64,000 nt of DNA from Agapanthus africanus (taxonomy: Eukaryota; Streptophyta; Magnoliopsida; Asparagales; Amaryllidaceae): assembly GCA_030015575.1 (NCBI GenBank), contig CM057337.1:299546044-299610043 (forward strand). Reading direction: 5' to 3'. Numbering within the stretch: the first letter of the stretch is position 1; the number at the start of each line of letters is the position of its first letter. The position numbers and the translations under genes were made by a program. Positions 32,901 through 44,650 of the stretch are shown here, piece by piece. A model generated the notes under the pieces. It did no database searches. It saw only the letters and a list, made by a program, of their open reading frames with translations, and was not told the origin of the DNA.

Positions 32901-34027
32901 AACTCTAGTTAGCAAAATAACTTAATTATGGCATTTTATAAGTAATGGTTTGGAATTAACAACTAAATTAGCTTTCTATAAAACTTAAGATGTTAATCCA
33001 CAACACACAACCATGCACAATTTATCATAACCCATTTTCACAACAAAACCCTAACTTGAAATCTTTAATCATGCAATTAAACTCATCGAAAACCTAATTA
33101 AGCACTTAGTTAACTTAGATTAAAGCAACTAGATAACAAATTTTAACAAAAGCATGAGATTATACCTCCCATGATGAGATCAAGTTCACGATCTAGCCTC
33201 CTAAAATGCCATTTTGATCCCTAGATCCATGCTAGAATGGTTAATGTGAAATGGGTAGGAGTTGGATTTTGATTTTGAAATTTTGTGGATTTTTAAGCAT
33301 TTTTGTGGATTTTTTTGAAGAGAAAGTGAGATGAAGAAGTGAAGGGCTGTTCTAAATGGGGGGGGGGCTCGGCCAAATGCAGGTGGGGAGAGGAGAGAGA
33401 GGGTGTGGGGAGTTGGGGAAAGTTTCTCAAAGTCAAAAGACCACACAAACAACAAAAACCCATACTCTAATTACTATATTTTAATCCTTATCATATTGAA
33501 CTTTTAAAAGAGATGAAAACAAAAATGAGGGGGGGTGTGGGCTGCTCCAGCAGTGGTGGGGCCGGCCATGATGGAGAGGAATGAGTGAGAGAGATTTTGC
33601 AAAGAAATTCTATGCAAAAAGACCCACCACAAGCTCAAAATTGCAAGTTTTAGCTTAAATTAATTATTTTTTTGTTCTCCATAATAAAAACCCATTAAAA
33701 CTTGAAATAAAATACTAAAAATTTATATTACAACTAGATTTTAATTAACATGATTTTAAAGATTAAAATTAGCCCATTTAAATTTGTATTTATCGCTAAT
33801 TTAATGTATTTTCTTACCGGCTTAAAATAATATTAAAATAATATTTTTTTCAAAAAATTTGAAATTTCACCGGTGGCTCAATAAACACAAAATACTAGTA
33901 AATACATAGCTAGAATATTTATATTTAATTTTATAATAAAGATATTTGTATTTTGACTTTTTACAGAAAACCCCCTTATTTTACCGTTTTTTCGAAATTT
34001 CACCGAAACGATTTTCAAAACGTTACA
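29978..34027 (-). repeat. L1 3' LTR, truncated (unit 2)
   Basis: 4050 bp, matching 3881-7920. It has private substitutions, such as AAATAATAATTT near 32784 and TTCACGATC near 33185, that the solo LTR lacks. Confidence 0.92.
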
Positions 34028-34044
34028 ATCTTCCCCCCTTAAAG
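34028..34044 (-). other. L1 polypurine tract
   Basis: The reverse strand reads CTTTAAGGGGGGAAGAT and then TGTAACG, the LTR start. CGAATTTCTTTAAGGGGGG is a well-known form in plant Ty3/gypsy elements. Confidence 0.9.
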
Positions 34045-36502
34045 AAATTCGATCCCCGAATTTAAATTAAAACTTTCCCCAAATACTAAAATATTTCAGC
34101 CAAAACCATCAAATCGCCGGGGCTCCGAAATCATAAATACATAAAACAAATCGTAGCGCAACGCATGCGCATGAAAAATGAGCATATAACTCAAATCAGA
34201 ACTCCGTCAAGCATCCCGCAATCATCGGAGTCATGGGGAAGACATCAATACCAAATCCAAAGCAAAACCAATATGATATAACTCGAAACTATACATGTAA
34301 AATATATTCAGGTACTGTCCTCTGACTAGTCCTGCTCAGTACGAAAACACATAGCAATATCATAAAAACGTACTGCTCTATAAGAAAAATCAATCCAAAA
34401 ATACGCGTATGAATACTACGCGCGTCTTGTGCGCACGGAAATCAAAATCCAAATATGTGCCATACATATGCACAGAAACAACATCTAAGTGCATCGGGTG
34501 TGCACGAAACATCTGTCGTAGGCAACATGTGTGCCTGACAGCAAAATCAGGTGCATCTGACATGCACGAAAAATCTCGATTTAGTGCATCTGGTGTGCAC
34601 CAAAATCACACTTCAAAACATGCGCCCAACATGCGCGAAAATCCAATCAGGTGCATCAATCGTGCACGAAATCATGAAATCCAATATCAAGTGCCGAACA
34701 TGCGCAAAATCAAATCAGGTACACAAGATGCACAAAACAAATATCGAACATCACCATCGAAATCAAAGTCCAATGCATCTAAGTGCACAAAAGGCGTATC
34801 ACTGCACTGCAAGCATATATAAACTATACAGAGTGCAGGAACCAAATCGTGTGCGTGCATACGCACAAAATCAACTCAAATGTCTAAAACCGTAAAATCA
34901 CAAACATGTGAAACCCAAGCACAAAAACGATATCAAGTGCAACACTGTGCAAGGATCGTAAATCCTTAATCATCAAATCATTCGAATAAATCACCCAAAA
35001 CATCGAAATCAATAATGGCGGCATAGTTCCGCTCAAGCGCATCCTCTAAGAATCTCGGGCCAACTGTCGCGGTCACTAGTGGGACGTCTCGTCGATGATC
35101 ATGAACTCTGGCCTGCTAGTGTGCGTAACAATGACCACTCCTGGGTCAAGGTCTTCTTGTAATTCATTCCAGAAAGGTCCTGTCGGGATCTCTCCCAAAT
35201 CTCGTCTCTGCCGAACTGTCCGGAAGTCATCGTCCCTTACTAGATCTGTTCTCATTCCAGAAGGCTGCATACTCATAGCGACTCCTTCTGGATGGTATAC
35301 CCAAGTACAATGCCTTGGCATACTATCGCATCCCTGATGTCGGTGGAAGGGAACGTCATCATATCCAGATCTTGTACGAACCTCTTACTCCATTTTTCTA
35401 ATGTCGACTGCTCTGGACTCGTCTCGTCGTGGCTGCATGGACTGAGCTCCAATGACTATCCTCGTATCTGGAGTCTCCCAAAAAATGCATCTCACCACCT
35501 AGCATCTGAATTACGTCGAGCCATCCGATCGAGTCGTCAAAACCTCATAATCCCCCAAGAGCTCAACATCTTGGGCACAGTTTAATAGTATCGAGTACAT
35601 ACCACAGCATCGGTGGTCCAGCCGTAGAAGGGCAAACCCAAGCCTCACTAATGGCGCCGTGGAACTGCCGCAAACCCGAAGGTTCAAAGGCTTTCACACG
35701 GTCATTAAGTCGAGTTAGGGTTTCATTCTTCTAGAGGGACCATAGAATTGCCTGCATGTCTTTCCGACTACTTTAAACTTGGAATAATAGGTTTCTGACA
35801 TTCGATCGTCTCTGTCGACTCCCAAAGTCTCCGCGTGAAGTCGTCTCTAGCTGGAATTAATCTATCTGATGACCTCGCATCGGGGTAGGCGAACGATCCA
35901 CATGTCCTAGTCATTCATCCTCGATGACTAGCGACCTTCTATCATCTCTTAGTACAACTCGTTCTGCACTAATTCCAGCATCTGGGGCAATATCACGTCG
36001 TTCGCAGCAATAACTGGCTCGCTCGTCTGCACGCTGAACAGTGCCTCGATCATCATGAATAAGCAACACACCAACGGTCATCAAAATCTGGCTGGCCTCT
36101 ATCATTGGCTCAATCCTCTAGTGTCGATCAGCACATCCGAGTAACCTCATAAAGGCGATCCGCCAAACGCTCGTGGCGCGGAAACACAGTAAAAAGACAC
36201 ATCTCTGCAATCGTGTGTTGCCGGAATTTCGCCCTGGTCAGTCCTCGTTCGTGACGAGCTCGTGCTGACCGCAACTCTAGCTGTAGCTCTCCCTGCCCGT
36301 AATCGTGGCAGCAAAACCATAACTGGTACTGATGAGGCTAGATCGGAATGAATATAATACTGAGCAAAGAAATGTACATCCTAAGGCTTCTTAAGTGGAG
36401 TAGCGTATCGTAAATGTGCCGCGGAACATACCTACGGTACGTCACTCTACTTTAGTCACCTATTCCATCAACCAAGGGTCATCCTACGCTCCAAAGGTAA
36501 AA
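34045..36502 (-). other. L1 noncoding interior
   Basis: About 2.5 kb. Neither strand has a long frame or a recognisable Gag or Pol motif. Reverse-strand frames of 64 and 81 aa (35911-36105, 35076-35321) are unknown, and may be the last traces of a gag. The part nearest the polypurine tract holds the inverted-repeat array described separately. The plus-strand frames 34409-34895 are translations of that array. Confidence 0.8.
34418..34950. repeat. Array of short inverted-repeat units (GTGCA...TGCAC) in L1
   Basis: More than ten units of the form GTGCATC-N(3-6)-TGCAC or TGCGC...GCGC, spaced 25-60 bp, each able to form a small hairpin. Examples are near 34488-34505, 34551-34568, 34583-34600, 34621-34638, 34651-34667 and 34773-34788. 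Spacers often begin GAAA or CAAAATC. L2 carries a related array at 63555-63855. It lies just upstream of the polypurine tract on the element's strand. Confidence 0.75.
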
Positions 36503-36520
36503 CCTAACACTCTGATACCA
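36503..36520 (-). other. L1 primer binding site, tRNA-iMet
   Basis: The reverse strand reads TGGTATCAGAGTGTTAGG four bases after the 5' LTR end. The first 11 bases match the initiator tRNA-Met complement. It proves the minus orientation of L1. Confidence 0.85.
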
Positions 36521-36524
36521 ACTT

Positions 36525-39500
36525 TGTCATGACCCGAAAGTACGGAACATGACCGGCACTTAAACTACGAACGTCTCAAGACGTACGTATTCTAAGTAAG
36601 CCGAAAACCCAGAAATCCAAACAAAGAAGAGTAGTAGAGAGTAGGAAAACCAATTTAAATAAGTAGTTTTAAAAGCATAAGCCGAATTATGCGGGTTTCT
36701 AAAAACATCAAAAATTTCCTAAAAATTTCGGTAGAGTCTCCTTTGTAAATACTGTCCCCCAAACGGGATACAACATGAATAGTATACGAAATCAATAAAA
36801 ATGCATCCCCAAACGGGAGCTAGCTCTTCGTCAATCGACGGTCACAACCACACAAGCAATATAATATACAACGCCAACGGCGAGGATCAAACTCAAAAGG
36901 AAACTCAAAACCACAAGAAATCTGCAGAAATATAATGCGCGACTCTAAGGTCGAAAGAATAACATCACTGGTCTCTATCTCAAAAATAATACATGTTTGG
37001 TTGATGGAACTTCTAGATACAACAGAATAATAATATACAAGTTATATAATGGGGGTACGATACAAGTAAACCCACCTACTAGCAAATCACCCGAAAGAAA
37101 CTATGCCCGCAAAGCCGTAATGAAACCTGTACGGCAAACCTGCAAGAAACTGGGGCACAACGGGGGTGAGTTGCCAACTCGTGAATAGAAAAACATCTAC
37201 GGAAAGAAATCGCATAAATAACGCAACCTAGGTCAATGATCATAATATATCCTCAATTATATATATAACATGCAACCTAAAACAAAGCTAGGGTAAACAT
37301 CTAACCCGAGTGTAATCTCATGTGCCCGTGTCAGTGCCTCAGGTAGCAAAATATCATATGAATGAGGTATGAATGCATGAAAACAGAATACATGTAAGTG
37401 AAGAACTGTTTTCATAATTTAGTGAGATTCCCTTTGTATTTTTAAAATGAGGTATCATAATGAAATCAGCATAAAACAGTGCCTAGCATCGGCATAAAAC
37501 TTAATCCCAATATCTCGATATCTCTGTATCACAGTCTCTGTACCTCAATATCTTGAAATCTCAATGTCTCAATCATAATCTCTAGGGCGCCGTCAGTCCA
37601 GACCGACCCCTACCATCCATCTTAAGACCACGACGGTATCCTCCGGATAACCGACGCGTCGGGTAAAATCACCGGTAGGTAGTGCTCCCCTGCCAGGCTC
37701 ACATCGTCATCATCACGCGCTTCTTGCCCCGGGTTACCTTACCGGGTCCACCATGTACCCGAAACGGTTCATCCGTCTCCTCGAATCGGGTCACGAAATC
37801 CATCAGCAAACTCATGGTGGACGGCTCATACATCATGGGAAAAAACCGCACTTTTTATTTAAAAAAAGAAAGAAGAAGTTTGTATATGTTTTGCGGTTTT
37901 CCCTAAATCTAGAAAATCTCATGGAATCCGATTCCAAAACCTCAATAGAACGTAAAAAGTGAATATATGCATGAGAATCCATGAATGCGGCATAACAATG
38001 AATATCAGTATGCATGAAGTAGCAGGCAATAACTACAATGTCTAAACTAACATATAAGGCAAGTACACTAATATCATGTCTAAACTATTAGCTAACAGGC
38101 TATGTCAAGCAATAATATTTCTAAGGTGTACGTGACATGGCAATTACCGATGAAGATGTGTGTGAGCCGGCAAGTAAGTGTACGTGGAACATACGCATTA
38201 TCGGTAATGGTGCCGGTGTCCTAACCACAAGATAGCAACAGTAGAATATGAAGCATAATATAAGCATGTGATGCGGAGCGAACAACAATAATGAGCGGGA
38301 GCTGAATACTAGACGCAACTATAACTAATCTGCATTAACTTAATATAAGTCCTACAAATAGTGCCTTTTGAAATAACACGAATCATGGGGTTTTGAAAAT
38401 AGGGGCTACGGTGATTTTATGAAAAGATACGTCTTTTGAAATATCCGTAAGATCCCTTGGGCTGTCTTTTAATATACCCACGATTCGTTAGTTTTTGAAA
38501 TAGGTAAGAATCGAATCTAATCTAACAAGTAAACTAAACTAAAGGGCTAAGCTAACAAGCTGGACAACAGGTAAGGAAACCGCCTAACATCTGAGTCGAT
38601 ACATATACATACCTGTATATATATTAGTCGGTGATCCCGCCTCCATAATATCATATCTGATACCATATCTATAATCAGACATCCCAAGTCAAGAGTGCGG
38701 ATCAATCATCAAAATATAGCTCGTACGAAAATCCGTCGTACGGCATTCCCAAATCTGGGTATGGGTTAATATCATATTCATCACACAATTCATCTGGTAT
38801 CCTCTTTATCCAAGATCATAGTCCAGGGTACTGACCTATGTCTAGTACAATACTAAAATCATCAATATAGTCATGATCTGACTACTGATCGACAGTCTCG
38901 TACAAACCGATATCACCACCACAAAACAAATCTCATCGACTCAGCACAATCCCAAGTATCGTCCTCAAATCCGTATGTGAACACATAGTCCCATACTCAT
39001 GTGAACACATAACTATAGAGATCCTATGAGCACATATAAATAGGAATGTATGCAAGTATGTATGTGTGTATGTGTAGTGCAACACTACTCTAGGGTTCGC
39101 AACACTAAAATAATCCAACACACCAATATCCATCCTAAACATCATTATTAATCCGAAATAACATATAATAATTGTTGGTATGTATACGCATCCGTATACA
39201 CCACCACGGACTGCGGGGGTGCTACACGCCATCCACCCGACTTCTCCCCGTAGATATAAATCTACTCACCTGGTCCTCGTTCGCCGGTGCCGACGTCTCC
39301 ACGCGCTTGCTTGTCGTCTCGAAGTCCACATGGGGTACCTACATATCATAACGCACCGTATCGTATTAAAATCCGACTCATGACCAAAACGACGCATGAA
39401 TCCCACATAGGTCAAAACCTATGGTTGCTTTCACAAATCAACCCAAAAACTCTCGACGTCGGCGTACAAACGCCAAATCATCGAGAAAAACCCAAATACA

Positions 39501-41030
39501 CTCATTTGCACATTCACGAACACTAATTTTAATATAAAATAGGTTAAAATTCACAAAAACCCTAATTTCACTTAAAAAGTCATTTTTCCGAAAATCTAGC
39601 AAGCACAATTCGCCGTTTTTGTACAAAACATGATGTTTAAAAAAATCTAGTGGCCATAATACTTATTAAATATCTTAAATAAGTCATAAAAACAATTTCC
39701 ATAATTTAATCTCATTAAATTCCATTAACCCCAAAATTCTAGTTTACAAAATACCCAATTTTTTTAACAATTTATAGCAAAAACGCACAAACAACAATTT
39801 AGCTAGGATTTTCATGAACTAAAAGCATTAAACCACTCAATATATTATCTATAATGACATGAAACCATAATTATAATTTAATCTAAAGCATTTAATAATT
39901 TTCCAAAACTCTAGTTAGCAAAATAACTTAATTAGGGCATTTTATAAGTAATGGTTTGGAATTAACAACTAAATTAGCTTTCTATAAAACTTAAGATGTT
40001 AATCCACAACACAAAACCATGCACAATTTATCATAACCCATTTCCACAACAAAACCCTAACTTGAAATCTTTAATCATGCAATTAAACTCATCGAAAACC
40101 TAATTAAGCACTTAGTTAACTTAGATTAAAGCAACTAGATTACAAATTTTAACAAAAGCATGAGATTATACCTCCCATGATGAGATCAAGCTCAAGATCT
40201 AACCTCCTAAAATGCCATTTTGATCCCTAGATCCATGCTAGAATGGTTAATGAGAAATGGGTAGGAGTTGGATTTTAATTTTGAAATTTTGTGGATTTTT
40301 AAGCATTTTTATGGATTTTTTTGAAGTGAAAGTGAGATGAAGAAGTGAAGGGCTGTTCTAAAGGGGGGGGCTCGGCTAAATGCAGGTGGGGAGAGGAGAG
40401 AGAGGGTGTGGGGAGTTGGGAAAAGTTTCTCAAAGTCAAACGACCACACAAACAACAAAAACCCATACTCCAATTACTATATTTTAATCCTTATCATATT
40501 GAACTTTTAAAAGAGATGAAAACAAAAATGAGGGGGGGAGTGGGCTGCTCCAGCAGTGGTGGGGCCGGCCATGATGCAGAGGAATGAGTGAGAGAGATTT
40601 TACAAAGAAATTCTATGCAAAAAGACCCCCCACAAGCTCAAAATTGCAAGTTTTAGCTTAAATTAATTATTTTTTTGTTCTCCATAATAAAAACCCATTA
40701 AAACTTGAAATAAAATACTAAAAATTTATATTACAACTATATTTTAATTAACATGATTTTAAAGATTAAAATTAGCCCATTTAAATTTGTATTTATCGCT
40801 AATTTAATGTATTTTCTTACCGGCTTAAAATAATATTAAAATAATATTTTTTTCAGAAAATTTAAAATTTCACCGGTGGCTCAATAAACACCAAATACTA
40901 GTAATTACATAGCTAGAATATGTATATTTAATTTTATAATATAGATATTTACATTATGACTTTTTACAGAAAACCCCCTTATTTTGCCGTTTTTTCGAAA
41001 TTTCACCGAAACGATTTTCAAAACGTTACA
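36525..41030 (-). repeat. L1 5' LTR (unit 2)
   Basis: 4506 bp, with left end TGTCATGACCCG and right end AACGTTACA. It is the source of the right-hand part of the unit 1 solo LTR by shared substitutions (for example AAGCTCAAGATC near 40188, GATGCAGAGG near 40573). Confidence 0.93.
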
Positions 41031-41778
41031 AAGACCCTGTTTTGGCCGCGGTTCCGTGGTGGGAAGTGGTCAACGCTGTACAGAATTTTTCCAGTGGGCT
41101 TCTGGTTAGGAAATGGGGGTTTTGGGATATTCTTTTGGGGACCAGATTTTCTGTGAGTGCTACAGTTGTGCTTGGGGCCCACTTAGGTAAATTTGATCGA
41201 TCGAAAATTTTAAACATGCTAGTTCACAGGATTTAAATTATATCTGCGACCGTGAATGCCATTTGATCGGTAAATCCTGTCTAACTGCTATAGCCCTTTT
41301 AGATGGATTTGCGAACGTGACATTCACGTTGATGTTCTGTGTTGTGCTGTGTTGTTGCGGATTGGTCGTTGGGGATAGCCTGGATGCAATGTTAGTACAG
41401 TTTTGTTTTATATGTACATTTGATATTGCGGGACGAGCGTCCGACATGTGGACTGCCGTCACTGCCTGTTTGTATATTATTCTTTTGGGCACGACCGGGC
41501 TGAGGTCGATGTACCCGTTGTATGTATATTTTTACTTTCTGTACTAGGATTACCCCACGGAAGGGTGCACGGATAGCCGAGTTCTAGAGGGCAACGAGCC
41601 CGCATCTCATGGCGTTGAGATGGAGGGGGCTTTACTCTAGAATTGGCGGGCTATTCGCCGCACTCGTAGGGGGTATAGGTTGACCCAGGAGGGGTGCCCA
41701 AGTTACCGGATTCCGTGAAGTGCTGGGTTGTCCATTTACGTTGCTGAAGGGGGCTGCCTCGCTTCAGGTTTTGGCGGG
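41031..41778 (+). other. Copia interior, noncoding or decayed segment (unit 2)
   Basis: Copy of 7921-8668 with only a handful of substitutions. It begins with the AAGAC of L1 and ends with the GCGGG of TG (41774-41778). Nothing further is seen in it. Confidence 0.55.
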
Positions 41779-43236
41779 TGATTGTCACGAAAAAAGTGTG
41801 TTTGTAGTTTAACCGCAATCAATAACGGTGTCGCGTGTAGCTAGACCGAAATGAGTACGGGTCGTCCTCTGGGAAACGTGGAACCTTTTACTTTTACTTT
41901 AGATGTGTTGAGAAAGAGAGGAGGGATAAAGAATTTTTATAGAATGGTTTCTAGATCTACGTTAAACAAGAATGTAAAATATAGATCTAGATTATTTAAG
42001 AGATGTAGTTAATATAATAAGAAGGCTTGTAGGGTTCGTTAGGATTTAGTAGTTATGGACGATTAATTAAAAGTTACCATTTTTATCCATTAATAGATTT
42101 AGAACTAGAACGACGGTGATGCGTGTAGATTAGGGTTTCTGGAGGGAAAAGGAATCCCACTCTTAACCCTTTTCTCGACATGGAACTCCGTTCATTATCC
42201 AGCCTTTACCAAAACAATCATTAATCTAATCATTAATCGCGGTCGGAACTAGCAAAGAATTGCTAGCGCGCCCGATTAGGATGTTAATGATTCTTTTGAT
42301 AAAGTTCCTAAACTTTATAGGACTTAAAAAGGGTTTAGTTATTTTCATCGTCCATTAGCCTACCCTAATCCTACGAACCCTAACAAGCGGAGAATTACTC
42401 GCGCATGTTGGGAGAAGAAGATGAAAAGAAAGAGAGGGAAAACATAATGTAAAATGCAAAAGAATTGAATAAAATAACTACCTTTATTAATCAACTGAAC
42501 AATCTACACTTTTATTCCGTAGAAAATGATTACAAAACTTGGTTTGCTTCTCGATCTTTCCTAAGGAGATAGACGAACAGTTGATGATCAGCCTGGATGC
42601 GTGAGCCGTCTTGGACTTCGTGATCTCGTCGGCTTGATAGCTTTTCCAAGAGGCTCTCGGTGCCTTTTGATAGTGCAAAGCCAGAATCTTTTAGTTAGAA
42701 ACTTGATAAAATTTAGCAGAGAATCATGCCCCAAAATCTTGCCTCCTAATTCCCTATAAGTGCGGCAGATCCGCGGCCAAAGGGGGGGTATGGCCGCGGA
42801 TCCGCGGCCAATGGTGAGGATCTCTTCATCAATTTTCTTGGGCTCTCTGATTGTGACATTTGGCAATCCTAGGCATCTTCAGAATTCAAAAATCTTTTCT
42901 CGGTTGCTTCCATACTTGGTCTCCAAGTTTTGCTTCTTAATTTGGCAAGTTTGCTTCAACAAATTGATTTGTTTGATAAATTCTTCATAACAACTTGGAA
43001 ATATTCTGCACAACAACTCAAATAAGATTTTAGTAGACTTTGTTCTACTAGGATTAGATCAATAATATTTGCATACATTTTCCTACCAAATGATAATTAA
43101 AATATATTAACACATGGAAAATAATGTTTTTACACATAAACCCTCATATGTATAATATATTATAATAAAGTCCTTTTTTTAATATGAAAATGCTAGGAAA
43201 AATGTAATACAAATGTGCAGTTTTATCAACTGAACA
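41779..43236 (-). repeat. TG 3' LTR (unit 2)
   Basis: About four substitutions from its unit 1 counterpart by hand count. It also has the TATCAAAAG form at the TATA position and the intact 18-bp palindrome at 42792-42809. Confidence 0.92.
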
Positions 43237-44650
43237 AATACCCCCAAACTTATGTTTGATCGTCCCGAGCAAACTAGTTTATTCATGAGGAAAAAAAAGG
43301 AGAAAACTAAGCACACTTTCGTAGGCAGACACGATTGCACTGAGCACGTGCAACAAGCCGTTAAACCTCTAGGTGTCCCTAGTAGGAGGAGTGTTGTCTC
43401 CTGAGGGTTTTCAGCTGATTACACCCACAAAATCCAATAACAAAAGAAAGATGGTGAAATTTACATATAAAGATAAGAACCATAAAAGAAAGGCCTTGAA
43501 AAGAAGAGTTTCCAACTATACTAGCTTTTCAGTTGTCATGAGCCCTATCTTAATAGTCATGAAAAAATGTTAGAAATCACATCATCCCTCAATAAAACAT
43601 CGTCTTTATTCTTCATTCTGACCTTTCATCCAAACATTGATCATATAACCCCACGTGTGTGTGAAGAACATCCCTACACTCGGAGAATTCAATTCAAGCT
43701 ATCATACTCTTGTCCATCTACCTTAGTACTTTTTAATTTGATGAATATTAAGATTCGCTCACACCTTTTCATGCGACCGTTAATACTTCTTGAGGTACTA
43801 ACCGATCGATTACTCATGTGCTTGCTGATTAGGTGATAATATTTTTCTCTTCTTGCACCACCTAAGGCTTAGCAGTGACTCCCAGACCAGTTGGCCTTAG
43901 GGCACTAGGTGAAGAGGCACCCACGCTATATTTTTTTATTGCTGCCTTGGCGATAACAAAACAAGTGTTCATTTTTTTTTTCTTTTCACCATTTTCATTT
44001 TTTTTTCATTTCCTTCATACTTTGGCTTTTAGACAAGAGCATTTCAAGGTATCCTCTACTATCCCGAGTTTCAAGACATGTGTATGTGCATATAGTAGGG
44101 TATCAATATTCAAATGTTTGGCTTCCAGAATAGAAATTATTTTTCAGACTTATTTTTATTCTCAGATTAGTGACTTCCTTCATCTTTACTAACCCTTGGG
44201 ACAACAGCTCATAACTACTTATTACTAGTTCGTTTAAGAAAACTTCTAATTTTCTTGGTTTTCTTAAACTATTCCTATTTTTTGGATGTAATTTTTCACT
44301 TTCTACTCTTCTTTTATAATTTTTTTTTTAATTTTTAATTTTGTTTGAAAATGTTGTGCTTATGCAAAATATGATGCAAATTGATGTGTAAATAAGCACA
44401 AACCTCCCCCAAACCTGTTTACAGCAGTGTCCTCACTGATGTCATCCGTTAAGCTCAAAAACCTGTAGACTTGGGAGGAAATTATTAATGGGGGCAAGGA
44501 TATATGAAAGTGAAAATCCTCCCCCAAACTTATTTTAGGCTCACAAATTTGTAAAAATCATTTTCTTTTCAAGAGCCAAAATATACCACCCCTCCAAACT
44601 TTAAACAATTTTAATCTTTTAAAATCACACGTGGGGGTCAAGGTTATTGG
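43237..44650 (-). other. TG polypurine tract and noncoding 3' region (unit 2)
   Basis: Same content as 10127-11539: true polypurine tract first (43237-43253), then T-rich runs, three extra AAGTTTGGGGG-type tracts near 44402, 44518 and 44587, and no pol motif. Confidence 0.8.

Larger units (their letters stand above)
29978..41030 (-). mobile_element. L1: LARD-like element with full interior (unit 2)
   Basis: Both LTRs and a 2.5-kb interior are present: 3' LTR 29978-34027 (its distal ~460 bp removed by the duplication junction), polypurine tract 34028-34044, interior 34045-36502, primer site 36503-36520, and 5' LTR 36525-41030 (4506 bp). The bases after the 5' LTR, AAGAC at 41031-41035, equal the target duplication around the solo LTR of unit 1. 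So both are descendants of one insertion. Long LTRs with a noncoding interior define the LARD class (large retrotransposon derivatives). The tract and primer site suggest a Ty3/gypsy, Del/Tekay-like parent. Confidence 0.92.

Noticed and set aside
34409..34895. 137-aa and 114-aa plus-strand frames in L1 interior
   Set aside because: They are read-through of the GTGCA...TGCAC array on the strand opposite to the element; composition follows the repeat.
34418..34950. CRISPR-like appearance of regularly spaced repeats
   Set aside because: Units are short, imperfect and variably spaced, in a plant retrotransposon, with no cas genes. Small inverted repeats explain the pattern.
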